Below are positions 8,579 through 17,861 of a stretch of DNA of 64,000 nucleotides, in pieces (the first letter of the stretch is position 1; every line of letters begins with the position of its first letter). Under the pieces are notes generated by a model. That model was given only the letters and a program-made list of their open reading frames with translations. It had not been told where the DNA came from and made no database searches. Both the position numbers and the translations under genes were made by a program. The stretch is from an uncultured Eubacteriales bacterium (lineage in GTDB: Bacteria; Bacillota; Clostridia; Lachnospirales; Lachnospiraceae): contig URMF01000001.1 in the NCBI GenBank assembly GCA_900548855.1, positions 124,001 to 188,000 of the forward strand, read 5' to 3'.

Positions 8579-8785
8579 GCAAATAGCCATATTCTTAGTT
8601 TTTTTGTACAAAATAGTAGAATTTTCCAGAAAGAATTTCCCTAAAATCTATTCAAATTGCCACTCCCTGTTGTATGTTTTCTACATATTCCGACACTTTT
8701 TTTGTGCATTTTTTCCTTTTTCTTTCATTCTGACCCTTTTCCAAAAAATGGAAAATCTCTTGATTTTTCTGAATTTATGGTAACT
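8579..8785. other. AT-rich gap between the hup promoter and spoVT
   Basis: Together with the hup leader, this makes a 312-base gene-free stretch between hup and spoVT. It is T-rich on the plus strand and shows no open frame, no strong hairpin and no additional promoter that I can support. Confidence 0.5.
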
Positions 8786-9334
8786 TTACCCCTCCATCTG
8801 CTTCCCTAAAAAGTTTGCTGCGATGATGGCGGCTTTACGCTCTGTGTCTGTAAGAGGATTCCTGCCATCCTTATTCAGTATAATGACGGAGCCAATCGCA
8901 TCTCCTTCACAGATAATGGTCTGGACAATCTGTCCCTCATAAATATCATCATTTTCCCCGGTAATCTGGATATATTTCTTCTCGCCTCTTTTCGCCATGA
9001 TTGCCTCCCGGTCATTAATGGCTTCTTCCAATTCTTTATGGAGCGGCTTTCCTATCAAATCCTTCTTTGGCATTCCGGATACTGCAATAATCTGGTCTCT
9101 GTCAGTCACACATACCGGACATCCTAGAATCTGTGCTGTTGCATCTACATACTCCTGAGCAAAAATACTAAGCTCGCCAATTGGCGAGTATTTCTTAAGA
9201 ACAATCTCACCATCTTTATCCGTGAAAATTTCAAGAGGGTCTCCTTCCCGAATCCGGAGAGTTCTCCGAATCTCCTTTGGCACCACGATACGGCCAAGCT
9301 CGTCTATACGGCGTACAATTCCTGTTGCTTTCAT
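8786..9334 (-). CDS. spoVT: Stage V sporulation protein T (AbrB-family regulator)
   Basis: SpoVT is a DNA-binding regulator of late forespore genes. The 182-residue protein has an N-terminal AbrB swapped-hairpin domain, GIVRRIDELGRIVVPKEIRR (residues 4-23), followed by a GAF-like domain (about 55-180) with GCPVCVTDRDQIIAVSGMPK. The two-domain layout and length separate SpoVT from the short AbrB. The start ATG has a GGAGG site. It lies upstream of hup, rqcP and yabP, the same neighbourhood as in B. subtilis. Confidence 0.93.
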   Translation of the reverse strand: MKATGIVRRIDELGRIVVPKEIRRTLRIREGDPLEIFTDKDGEIVLKKYSPIGELSIFAQEYVDATAQILGCPVCVTDRDQIIAVSGMPKKDLIGKPLHKELEEAINDREAIMAKRGEKKYIQITGENDDIYEGQIVQTIICEGDAIGSVIILNKDGRNPLTDTERKAAIIAANFLGKQMEG

Positions 9335-9432
9335 GCATCAATTCCTCCATTTATTGTAATTAGATAATGGAACATCATCTCCTGCAAAGGGCTTTGACTG
9401 CACAATTGCAATGGACATTCCAAAGATAGTCA

Positions 9433-9461
9433 TAGTATTTGTCAAAAGGAGGAATGTATGC
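9433..9461 (-). promoter_or_regulatory. Possible forespore sigma (F/G-type) promoter for spoVT
   Basis: On the minus strand GCATA (9457-9461) and AATACTA (9433-9439) are 17 bases apart, resembling sigma G/F promoters (-35 near GNATA, -10 near CATNNTA). It lies about 100 bases upstream of spoVT, which is sigma-G dependent in B. subtilis. Motif-level evidence only. Confidence 0.35.
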
Positions 9462-9498
9462 GTGAATTTGGAAAATTATAATTTTTTATAAAAACAAT

Positions 9499-10137
9499 TC
9501 ATGAAAAAATTTCCTTTACACGCTCCGGAAGCTCTGCAATACAACAAATCGCCGGAACATCCTCTGCCACTGTTCCAAAGCCGTAAGCAGCATGAATAAA
9601 TTTTACTCCCGCTTCCCTGCTGGCATCATAGTCTCCCTGAATATCCCCCACATAAACCGAATCCGTAAGGTCATTCCGTTCTGCCAGTCTGCGAATATTG
9701 TCACCTTTTTTTAATCCATTGTTACCATAGCATTCTATATCCTCAAAATAATGGTCAAAATCATAATGTTCCAAAAAAGCTTCTATATAACCACTCTGAC
9801 AATTACTCACAATATACAGAGGATATTCTGCACAAAGCCTTTTTAACGTATTTTCCAACCCATCATATAAAATTCCGCCATGTTCTCTGAGATATTCATT
9901 TTCATATGCACCGCAATGGTCCAGCAGTTCCAGCCTCTGCGCCTCCGGAAGCTCCGGAAAAAGCGCTTCTGCCAGCTTATCCATGGTTTTACCCATAACA
10001 CTTTGAATTTCCTCCGCTGTAATCACTCTGTCCGGTGTATATTCCTGTGCAACAATCCTGTTCCAGGATTGTGCCACACCTTCTGCGGAATCCCATAACG
10101 TACCATCCATATCAAAAATAATTCCCTGCTTTTTCAT
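9499..10137 (-). CDS. HAD-superfamily hydrolase (phosphoglycolate phosphatase-like)
   Basis: This is a 212-residue cytosolic phosphatase of HAD subfamily I. All four motifs are visible: FDMDGTLWDS (residues 8-17, with the nucleophile Asp), IVSNCQSG (motif II), the Lys of LKKGDN (motif III) and VYVGDIQGD (motif IV). A helical cap lies between motifs I and II. Such enzymes act on small phosphorylated metabolites; the substrate cannot be read. The Gln after the motif IV Asp-Ile is a small variant. The start ATG lies downstream of GGAAGG. It sits between spoVT and sbcC without an obvious functional link. Confidence 0.85.
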   Translation of the reverse strand: MKKQGIIFDMDGTLWDSAEGVAQSWNRIVAQEYTPDRVITAEEIQSVMGKTMDKLAEALFPELPEAQRLELLDHCGAYENEYLREHGGILYDGLENTLKRLCAEYPLYIVSNCQSGYIEAFLEHYDFDHYFEDIECYGNNGLKKGDNIRRLAERNDLTDSVYVGDIQGDYDASREAGVKFIHAAYGFGTVAEDVPAICCIAELPERVKEIFS

Positions 10138-10160
10138 ATTACATACCAGTCCCTTCCTGC

Positions 10161-12980
10161 TTATTCTATGCAGACCGTGCTGCCTTTTGTACGATTTTTT
10201 CTAACTATAATCTGCTTATCAATGCACTGTTTTAATTCTGTCACATGAGATATCACACCTACCAGGCGGTTTCCCTCCGTCAATCCTCCGAGAACCCGGA
10301 TTGCCTTTGAAAGGGTCTCGTCATCCAGCGAGCCGAAGCCCTCATCCACAAACAGGGTGTCAAGCCGTATTCCCCCGGCAGCCATCTGAATCTCATCCGA
10401 AAGCCCCAGCGCCAGGGACAGGGACGCCATAAAGGATTCCCCGCCGGATAAAGTCTGCACACCTCTGACTGAACCATTATAATGGTCCATTACATCCAAC
10501 TCCAGCCCGGACTGGCTTTTCTGATTGCTGGCACCCTTCTTCCGCACCAGTTCAAATTGTCCGTCTGTCATTTTCAACAGACGTATATTCGCCCTGGTCA
10601 GAATCCTGTCAAAATAAGTCATCTGAATATACGTTTCCAGCATAATTTTGTCCCTGCCTGCTAATCCACCGTTTGCCGTATCGGACAGAGCTTTCATCAT
10701 CTGGTATCCTTTTTCTGTTTCCTCCAGCTGCATCCACTCCTTTTGAAGCCTGTCTCTGATATCCAGATTCACCTGACATCGGGAGGCTATATTTTCCTTA
10801 CTGCTCTGCTTTCGTTTCTGCTCTGCGTCAATTCCCCTGCGTTCCTGCTTCAAAGTTTCCAAATCCTGCTGTCCACCGGCTGACAGCTGTTTTAAAAGTA
10901 CCTTTTTTTGTCCTTCCTGTTCCCTTAGAGCACTCTCACATTTCGTAAATGCCTCTGCCGATGCTTTCGCCATTTTTTCCAAATGCTCCTCCTCTTTCTC
11001 CAGCCGGGTAAGCTCTGTCCTGGCAGCCGGTTCATTTTCAAACAGCAGGCTTCCTGTAAGTTCTGCCAGATGCTCTCTCCACTGTTCCAGGCAGCTCTCA
11101 AGCTTTGTCTGCTGCTCCTGGCAGGCATAGTTCTGCTTTTCCAGCTCTTCTCGGGTTTTTGTAACCTGCGGCAGTTCTTCTGCCGCCTCCATATAAACCC
11201 TCTCCCGCTGCCCATACTCCTTCAGCGCGGTATTTAAAGAATCTATTTTTTCTTCCAAAACACATTTCTGCCGCTTCACAAAGGACTCCAGTTCTTCCAT
11301 GGATAGAGTGTTCCAATCCACTGCTGTTGGGGAACCGTCCACTGCCGTTTTTTCTGCCCCGGGCAGCTTTTTTATCTCTTTCCGGATATCCTGCTCCATA
11401 TGCTTAAGCTTCTCCTCCTGCCTTCCCGCATTCATACTGAGTTCTTCTCTTTCCTTTTCAAATGCCTCCAGCTTTCCTTTCTCTTCGTCAAGCAGTTCCT
11501 TAGAAGGCACTTCTTTATGGAAGGGTGCCGGATGAGGATGGCTTTTAGAACCACACACCGGACAAGGAGCTCCTTCCTTCAAGGTCTTTGCCAGAACACC
11601 TGCCTGGGCATCATAAAACAGCCTCTCCTTTCTCAAAAAATTCTGTCTGAACTTCTCACATTGCTCTGCCTTTTCTCTATACAGATTTTTTGCCTTCCCG
11701 GCTGCCTTTTGCTGTGTTCTGTATTCCCTCTGCTTTTTTTCCAGCCCGGTAACTGCCGCAAAATGAGTCTCTGCCCTATAAAGTACTGCTTCCGTCTGTA
11801 CTCTTTTTTTTCCAGCATCCTTTTCCCGCTCCATGGTTTCCTTAAGGGTCACAATCTGTCTGCCACTTTCTTCCATTTTCTCCAAAGCCTTCTGCCGGTT
11901 CTCTTTCAACGCCAAAAGCTCCTGTTCTTTTCCTGCAATCTGTTCTGTCAGCTCTGACTGTCTTTTATAATCGGCAAGCTTTTCTGTAATCCGGATTCGC
12001 TGTGCCGATATTTCCTTACATTTCTCCGCTTCTTTGGCAGCATTATCTGCCTCCTGCTTTTTCTCTTCCGCCTCCTGCCGTAAGGATACGATGGTGCGCT
12101 CTGTTTTTTCCAGATTCCTTCTTGCCTTTTCAAGCTCTGATACCGCACCAATTCTCTTGTCCAGCTCTGCAAGGCTTTTCTGTGACGTCCGGATTTCCTT
12201 TTCATAATCCCGAACCAGCTTCTTATCCTCTGCCAGAATATCCTCCAGCAAATCCATCAGGTCTTCCCTTGGCACCAGCCCTTCCACATTTTTAAGGCGC
12301 TCCCATTCCGGGAAACAAGCAGAAGCACCGTCGCACCGGATTCCCTCTGCAAACTGTTTTATCCTCTGCATAAGCTGCTGATACCGCTTAGTATTCTGCA
12401 AAAATTCTGATTTTAATCTGTCCTGTAAAGCCTTATATTGCCCGGTGCAGAAAATGTCTCTGAAAATAGCCTCCCGTTCCTTCGTACCCGCCATTAACAA
12501 TTTCCGAAATTCTCCCTGTGCCAGCATTGCAATCTGTGTAAACTGTTTTTTGTCTAATCCGATAATCCGGGTAACCGCTTCTGTCACCTCCGAAGCCTTT
12601 GTCACCGGCTGTCTGTCATCAGAATACTCTAGTACCGCCTCCGCCTTCTGGGTTGTCATTCCCTCTCCTCTTGCCTTAGGACGCAGATACTCCGGGGTTC
12701 TCCATACCTTATACTGTTTTTCCTGATAGGAAAAGGTAAGCTCCACAAAGGTTTTTGTATCTGCACTGGCATATTTGCTCCGGAACATGTTACTCTGCCG
12801 GTAATCCCCGCTTGCCTCCCCATAAAGAGCAAAGGTTATGGCATCAAATATAGTAGTTTTTCCAGCACCGGTATCACCGGTAATCAGATAAAGTCCCTGC
12901 GTACCAAGCCTTGAAAAATCGATGGTCACCTCATCCGCAAAAGGGCCAAATGCTGAAATAATTAATTTTTCCGGTCTCAT
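10161..12980 (-). CDS. sbcC: Exonuclease subunit SbcC (SMC-like ATPase)
   Basis: SbcC is the ATPase of the SbcCD (Rad50-Mre11 type) nuclease that opens DNA hairpins and processes blocked ends. The 939-residue protein starts with a Walker A motif, GDTGAGKTTIFDAI, near residues 35-48. Long coiled coils run about 190-790 and carry a central zinc hook, CPVCGSKSHP. The C-terminal head has the ABC signature LSGGESFMASLSLALGLSDE and Walker B TLFVDEGFGSLDDE. The start overlaps the sbcD stop by four bases (ATGA), so translation is coupled. Confidence 0.95.
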   Translation of the reverse strand: MRPEKLIISAFGPFADEVTIDFSRLGTQGLYLITGDTGAGKTTIFDAITFALYGEASGDYRQSNMFRSKYASADTKTFVELTFSYQEKQYKVWRTPEYLRPKARGEGMTTQKAEAVLEYSDDRQPVTKASEVTEAVTRIIGLDKKQFTQIAMLAQGEFRKLLMAGTKEREAIFRDIFCTGQYKALQDRLKSEFLQNTKRYQQLMQRIKQFAEGIRCDGASACFPEWERLKNVEGLVPREDLMDLLEDILAEDKKLVRDYEKEIRTSQKSLAELDKRIGAVSELEKARRNLEKTERTIVSLRQEAEEKKQEADNAAKEAEKCKEISAQRIRITEKLADYKRQSELTEQIAGKEQELLALKENRQKALEKMEESGRQIVTLKETMEREKDAGKKRVQTEAVLYRAETHFAAVTGLEKKQREYRTQQKAAGKAKNLYREKAEQCEKFRQNFLRKERLFYDAQAGVLAKTLKEGAPCPVCGSKSHPHPAPFHKEVPSKELLDEEKGKLEAFEKEREELSMNAGRQEEKLKHMEQDIRKEIKKLPGAEKTAVDGSPTAVDWNTLSMEELESFVKRQKCVLEEKIDSLNTALKEYGQRERVYMEAAEELPQVTKTREELEKQNYACQEQQTKLESCLEQWREHLAELTGSLLFENEPAARTELTRLEKEEEHLEKMAKASAEAFTKCESALREQEGQKKVLLKQLSAGGQQDLETLKQERRGIDAEQKRKQSSKENIASRCQVNLDIRDRLQKEWMQLEETEKGYQMMKALSDTANGGLAGRDKIMLETYIQMTYFDRILTRANIRLLKMTDGQFELVRKKGASNQKSQSGLELDVMDHYNGSVRGVQTLSGGESFMASLSLALGLSDEIQMAAGGIRLDTLFVDEGFGSLDDETLSKAIRVLGGLTEGNRLVGVISHVTELKQCIDKQIIVRKNRTKGSTVCIE

Positions 12981-14137
12981 CTGTCATCCTCCCATATCTG
13001 CTCCATCATACCTTCCACTATCCGGCCTTGTTCTGGTGTCATAGGCTGATTATTCTGCATCTCATAAAATTCCATAAAGTATTCCATCGGGCTTTTACCG
13101 GCTTCTGTTTCCTCCATCTGCACGTCCCCGTTGCTCCCTGTTCTGGTATTTTCATATTCCAGCTTCATAATATTGGGATATACGGTGCGCAATCTTCCCA
13201 TAACCTCCGGAAGCTCCTCCTCATCCGTCAGGATTACCTTCAGATAATCCTCTCTGTCACTGTTTTTATAATAATCTCTTGCCATCAGTGTTTCATACCT
13301 GCCCTTTATCTGCTGCATATCATGCCTTGGTACAACCGGTATCGTCTCAACGGACACATTTCCCTTTTCCTTCACCTCCACTAAGGTAATAGATTTTTCA
13401 TGCTCACACTCAGAAAAGGAATATTTCAACAGGGTTCCGGCATAGCGGATGGAATCCCTTGTCATGCTCTGAGGACCATGGATATGTCCCAATGCGACAT
13501 AATCAAAATCCTTAAATAAGGAAGCGTCCACATTATCCAATCCTCCCACTGACAGGTCTTCTGAATCACATCTTGATGCGCCTGTAACCAGCTGGTGGGC
13601 AACCAATACATTCCGCTCACTGGCATGAATATCCGCGTGCTTCAGCACTGTCTCTACCGCCTGCTGATAGGTCTGTATCTCCTCCAGCTCCGCACCGGCT
13701 TCCTCCTGCTGGCACAGACTTCTTCTTACATGCACCGGCTTCACAAAGGGCAGGAGATACAGATTCAGTTTTCCATAATCATCTTCCAGTACAACCGGCT
13801 CCAATGTGCCATCATATAGCGCAGATACATATATCCTGCTTTGCTTTAACAAATCCGCCCCAAAGGCAAGACGCTCCCCACTGTCATGATTTCCGCTTAC
13901 CATATAGACCGGCTGCCTTCTTTCGGAAAGCTCTGTCAGAAACCAGTCCAGCAGCCGTACTGCCTCCGCCGGAGGAACTGCCTTATCATAGATATCCCCT
14001 GCCAGAATGACTCCGTCCGGTTTTGTCTGTTCCACCGTGTCAAGCACCTGCTCCAGCACATATCTCTGATCCTCTAACATAGAAAATTCATTTACTTTTT
14101 TACCGATATGCAAATCTGCTAAATGTATAAACCGCAT
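12977..14137 (-). CDS. sbcD: Exonuclease subunit SbcD (Mre11-like nuclease)
   Basis: SbcD is the metallophosphoesterase nuclease partner of SbcC. Metal-binding motifs appear in order: FIHLADLHIGK (start), LAGDIYDK, SGNHDSGERL and ALGHIHGPQ. At 386 residues the length is usual for the family. The start ATG has a GGGAGG site. It is the first gene of the sbcDC pair, 15 bases after the upstream ligase gene's start region, and overlaps sbcC by four bases. Confidence 0.94.
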   Translation of the reverse strand: MRFIHLADLHIGKKVNEFSMLEDQRYVLEQVLDTVEQTKPDGVILAGDIYDKAVPPAEAVRLLDWFLTELSERRQPVYMVSGNHDSGERLAFGADLLKQSRIYVSALYDGTLEPVVLEDDYGKLNLYLLPFVKPVHVRRSLCQQEEAGAELEEIQTYQQAVETVLKHADIHASERNVLVAHQLVTGASRCDSEDLSVGGLDNVDASLFKDFDYVALGHIHGPQSMTRDSIRYAGTLLKYSFSECEHEKSITLVEVKEKGNVSVETIPVVPRHDMQQIKGRYETLMARDYYKNSDREDYLKVILTDEEELPEVMGRLRTVYPNIMKLEYENTRTGSNGDVQMEETEAGKSPMEYFMEFYEMQNNQPMTPEQGRIVEGMMEQIWEDDR

Positions 14138-14151
14138 TGCCGCCTCCCTGA

Positions 14152-15363
14152 TTAGAAATTTCTCTTTACTTTTCCACTGTCCGTTCTGGGCAGCTGTTTT
14201 ACATGAATAAATTTCTTTGGAATCTGCTGCTCCGGCAATACCCGCTTCAAGCTTTTCTTCACATCTGCCACAGCTGCAAATTTCTCCCTTCTTTCATAAA
14301 ATGCCACCAAAACATCCTTATTCATTTCCCTCTCAGTCTTTACCATAATTTCCAATACATCCAGCTCTTTCCGTATGGCCTGCTCAATAACATAGGCTGA
14401 GAACTTTCTTCCATTTACATTCAACATGTCATCCTGTCTGCCGTCAAAATAAAATTTCCCCTCTGCATCCATATGCCCCAAATCATTTGTGCAGAAAGGA
14501 TGCTCCATTCCAATGATACCACACCGACTGTCCACATAAAATACATTCTCCCGTACGGTCACCTCTACCTGGGGAAATGCCCATCCCACCAATGAAGAAT
14601 CCTCCGTCATGTCCTTCCCATGGAGATAGGTGATATAGCTTGCTTCGCTGGAGCCATAGTACAGGGTCACCTCCATTTTTGGAAAACATTTCTTCACCCG
14701 GTTAAGCTCCTGTCTGCCAAAGGACTGGGAGCCTGTAACAAAATACTTTACCCCGGTACAGGGACTTTTTACTGCCCTGCAAAGCGCAAACATTTTTGCC
14801 GGAATCAGATAAATGGTGTCTGCTCCATATTCCTGAATCAGGGAATACCAGTACCGGGGCTCAAACCGTTTCGTTGTCACCACTATTCCCCCCACTGAAA
14901 ACAACGCCATATACAGATTTAAATTCCCAGTAAACGCAAGGGAACCCTGGGCAAACAAAACCGTATCTCCCGTCATGGAAAATATCTTATTCTGGCATGG
15001 AAAAAAATCTGCCCAGCTCTCATAGGTGCGAAACAGCACCTTATGTCCTCCTGTGGTTCCGGATGTCACAACTCCCATTACGGCATATTTCGGAACCTCT
15101 GTTCCTTTCAGTGTCTCCATATCCCTTTCCGATACCATATCCGGAATAAGCACCGGCACACTGGTACTTCCCTGACAGGCGATAAATGCCGCCAATTCCT
15201 CCACAATGGTTCTGCACCGGATGAAGACAAGCCCTTCCTTCTTCAACTCTTTTCTCTCTTGCTCCGCCAGCTTTAACATCTGGCCATAGGTCACTGCATT
15301 TCCATCTTCTATTATTATAATTTTGTCTGGATCTTGTTTTTCCAGCATATCTCTGTAATTCAT
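14152..15363 (-). CDS. AMP-forming acyl-CoA/acyl ligase (YhfT-like)
   Basis: This is a 403-residue member of the ANL adenylating family, shorter than the roughly 500 residues of most long-chain acyl-CoA ligases. Visible motifs are the phosphate loop VVTSGTTGGHK (near residue 100), YGSSEASYI (A5), the NDLG...FDGRQDDMLNVNGRK hinge region and the terminal LPRTDSGKVKR with the catalytic Lys. It activates a carboxylate as acyl-AMP; the acceptor is probably CoA. It is the last gene of the cluster MaoC-like, bioY, thiolase, ligase behind BirA-type operators. B. subtilis has a comparable BirA-controlled yhfU(bioY)/yhfT/yhfS set, so a role in supplying or using a biotin-related acyl-CoA is likely but unproven. 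Confidence 0.72.
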   Translation of the reverse strand: MNYRDMLEKQDPDKIIIIEDGNAVTYGQMLKLAEQERKELKKEGLVFIRCRTIVEELAAFIACQGSTSVPVLIPDMVSERDMETLKGTEVPKYAVMGVVTSGTTGGHKVLFRTYESWADFFPCQNKIFSMTGDTVLFAQGSLAFTGNLNLYMALFSVGGIVVTTKRFEPRYWYSLIQEYGADTIYLIPAKMFALCRAVKSPCTGVKYFVTGSQSFGRQELNRVKKCFPKMEVTLYYGSSEASYITYLHGKDMTEDSSLVGWAFPQVEVTVRENVFYVDSRCGIIGMEHPFCTNDLGHMDAEGKFYFDGRQDDMLNVNGRKFSAYVIEQAIRKELDVLEIMVKTEREMNKDVLVAFYERREKFAAVADVKKSLKRVLPEQQIPKKFIHVKQLPRTDSGKVKRNF

Positions 15364-15459
15364 GAGCAGCCAGCATTCCTTCCATATTTATACTCTTCTT
15401 TAAGTGATTGCGAAACTCTCTGATTTCAAAAGCATAGTTTCGCAAACGCCTATATACTC

Positions 15460-16657
15460 TTATCTTCTGAGCAGCATAGCGGTTCCAATCCCACCTGCCG
15501 CCGCCACTGCCGCAATACCATACCTGTGCTGTGCCTGGTCCGGGGCATTCAGATTCTTTAAAGCCTCCATTAAATGCAGGGTAATAATTCCTCCTGAAGC
15601 TCCATAGGGATGTCCATAAGCCAGGGCGCCTCCAAATATATTGAGCCGTTCTCCTATCAATCCAAACTTCTCTTCCATCAGATAATCAATTACCGCAAAG
15701 GCCTCGTTGCACTCCCACGCTGTAATCCGGTCTGCCGTCAGACAATTGCGCCGTAACAGCTTATCAACCGCCGGTATTATACTCTCCGGACTGCGTTCAG
15801 GAGTCCCTCCCGCAGACACCACATCCTCAACGACCGCCGCATTTTCCAGACCATGGGTTCTAGCATAGTTCAGCGAACACAATACCACAAAGGCTGCCCC
15901 ATCATGGGTTAAACAGGCATTCCCTGCCGTCACATACCTTCCTCCTGGAACCAACGCCGGAAGCCGTTCCAGCAGCCGTTCCGACATTCCCGGGCGTATC
16001 CCCTCATCGCACGAAGAACAGGGAGCTGCAATCACATTTTGCAGTTCCCTGTTTTCCGCAGCCTTAGCCGCCCTTTTATGACTGGTAATCACATATTGAT
16101 TCAGTCTTTGTATATCCATATTCCAAAGCTCTGCCACATTTTCTGCACCTCGCAGCATAGCAAGCTCATCCGGTCTGCCCGGTGCAAACTTTGCCACACA
16201 ATACACATTTTCATTGTCAGCAGCTCTGGCAGACAAAGCACATTTATCTCCGTTCTGTTCCGGCACATAATCCGGGTGATTCCGGCTTCGCATCCGCACC
16301 GGCTTCGTGGAACAGCTTTCCATTCCTCCTGCAATGACAACCTCCGCTAGTCCGCTTTCAATCTTTGCCGCCCCTATGGCTCGCCTCTAGACCTGAACCG
16401 CACTGCACATCCACAGTAAGTGCAGGAATCTCCTCCGGCAGCCCAGCCTCTAACATAGCTAATCTCGCCAAATTTCCTCCAGCGCCTACACTGTTGCCTG
16501 CTATTACCCAGTCAATGTCCCGAAGCGGAAGCTGATATCGGTCAACCACCTGCCGTAACACAACCGCCCCTAACTGCTCTGCGCTGATATGCCTGTACAT
16601 TCCGTTTTCTATGCCAATATAACTTCTCAGACCACCAATAATGCCTACTTTGTCCAT
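15460..16657 (-). pseudogene. Thiolase (acetyl-CoA acetyltransferase/YhfS-like), frameshifted
   Basis: The gene would encode a thiolase of about 398 residues starting MDKVGIIGG at an ATG with a GGAG site (16657). The first frame ends prematurely at 16358, just after the active-site cysteine segment DVQCGSGLEA. The second frame continues with AAKIESGLAEVVIAGGMES through ECNEAFAVIDYL and GGALAYGHPYGASGG to 15460. Removing one base at 16381 joins the frames into a perfect thiolase sequence. Either this is a real single-base insertion or a sequencing error. The C-terminal motif reads AAAGGIG where classical thiolases have a second catalytic Cys (CxGGG), so the active site is atypical. It lies in the BirA-controlled cluster. 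Confidence 0.8.
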
Positions 16658-16713
16658 ATAAATCTCCTGCTTCCCAATTACACATCTGCCACAAACGGAG
16701 ATTCCCATATTCC

Positions 16714-17295
16714 TCAGGCTGCTGCCTTAGGCGCCTTTCCCGAGCTTCCCTCAATTGCATAAAAAGCGCTCTGTACCGGTCTTGCTAGCAGTACCGCTGC
16801 AATACATTTAACAATGTCTAACGGGATAAACGGTAAAAAGCCTGCCAGAAAGGCCGCCTTCCATGTCATACCGGCAGCCACCTTCATCCAGAGAAAACCA
16901 ATACCATCAATAACCGGGATTCCAATTAAGATTGTGACAAGTGCATATCTGATAATATTATACTTCGTTCCTCTTAACTTGGCAATCAAAACCACCGCCA
17001 GCATAAAGGCAGCAAAATATCCACCCGCCGGACCAAACATTTTACCCGGACCCGCCGCACCGCCATAAACCGGAGCTCCCACTACTCCCAGCAGCCAGTA
17101 GCACAGCAACGTAACAAATGCTTCTCCCGGTGATAAAATCAATGCGACCAGATTCACCGCCAGCGTCTGCCCGGTAATTGCCGCCTCGGAAAACGGAAGC
17201 GGAATCCTCAGATAAGAAGCTGCGCTGACAAATGCTGTCATCAACGCAATCTTGGTAATCTGTGTCGTAGATAGTTTCATTTTTTTCTCGTTCAT
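16714..17295 (-). CDS. bioY: Biotin transporter BioY (ECF substrate-binding component)
   Basis: BioY is the membrane S-component that binds biotin and works with the shared ECF energising module. The roughly 193-residue protein has about six membrane segments and the BioY patterns GQTLAVNLVALILSPGEAF, YWLLGVVGAPVYGGAAGPG and GYFAAFMLAVVLIA. The start ATG at 17295 has a GAGGAG site; an in-frame upstream ATG lacks one. No EcfA or EcfT gene is nearby, as is normal for group II systems. The BirA-type operators upstream support biotin repression. Confidence 0.93.
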   Translation of the reverse strand: MNEKKMKLSTTQITKIALMTAFVSAASYLRIPLPFSEAAITGQTLAVNLVALILSPGEAFVTLLCYWLLGVVGAPVYGGAAGPGKMFGPAGGYFAAFMLAVVLIAKLRGTKYNIIRYALVTILIGIPVIDGIGFLWMKVAAGMTWKAAFLAGFLPFIPLDIVKCIAAVLLARPVQSAFYAIEGSSGKAPKAAA

Positions 17296-17316
17296 GATTT
17301 TTCTCCTCACTATGTA

Positions 17317-17847
17317 TTATGCTTTTGCATAGCAAATTTTCCGGTTCAGCGACAGAATACGGACACCTTCCGTCCCAGTCTCCACAATAAATGCCGTTCC
17401 CACCGGAAGCGGTTCCACAAAACGTATTTTCTGTACAGGCACTTCCCGCTGTAGTAAGAAATCCACCAGCAGCAGCCCCGGAACCACCGCAGTGTTTCCC
17501 TTGTGGATTGGATTTGTGTCCCGCACGGTCAAAAGATACCTGTCCACCTGCTCCTGTGTAAACAAAAATACAGCTTCTTCCTTTCCGGCTTCCGACGCTT
17601 CGGTCTCCTCCCTGGAAATCCCCAACGGTTTTACCATGGTCACTGCCAGTCTGCCGGTTACCTCCTGTTTTGCTCCATATCCTGTCACATCCATAACAAC
17701 ATAATTTTTTCTTTCCCGCCGAATTTTGCTTACAGCCCTTATAATTTTACCGGAAAGCTCCCAGTCTGCCCTGCCTATTACATATCCGTTGTATGCACCG
17801 CCATTGTAAACAGACAGCCCGGCTGCAAGCTTTAAAAAATCCGTCAT
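17317..17847 (-). CDS. MaoC-like hotdog-fold protein (putative enoyl-CoA hydratase)
   Basis: This 176-residue cytosolic protein is the first gene of the biotin-controlled cluster. The segment YLLTVRDTNPIHKGNTAVVPG matches the hydratase 2 motif of MaoC-like enzymes (catalytic Asp and His in DxNPIH, then the conserved Gly of the central helix). The flanking sequence fits a single hotdog domain. Such enzymes hydrate trans-2-enoyl-CoA or enoyl-ACP. The substrate is unknown. The start ATG has a GAGAGG site. Its co-occurrence with a thiolase, an acyl ligase and BioY suggests an acyl-CoA pathway tied to biotin or pimelate. The fold call is fairly sure; the function is inferred. Confidence 0.68.
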   Translation of the reverse strand: MTDFLKLAAGLSVYNGGAYNGYVIGRADWELSGKIIRAVSKIRRERKNYVVMDVTGYGAKQEVTGRLAVTMVKPLGISREETEASEAGKEEAVFLFTQEQVDRYLLTVRDTNPIHKGNTAVVPGLLLVDFLLQREVPVQKIRFVEPLPVGTAFIVETGTEGVRILSLNRKICYAKA

Positions 17848-17861
17848 ACTGCGCCTCTCAT

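Noticed and set aside
11400..11957. 185-codon plus-strand open frame inside sbcC
   Set aside because: It lies wholly antisense to a clear SbcC coding sequence, has no ribosome binding site and looks like a mirror of the repetitive coiled-coil codons.
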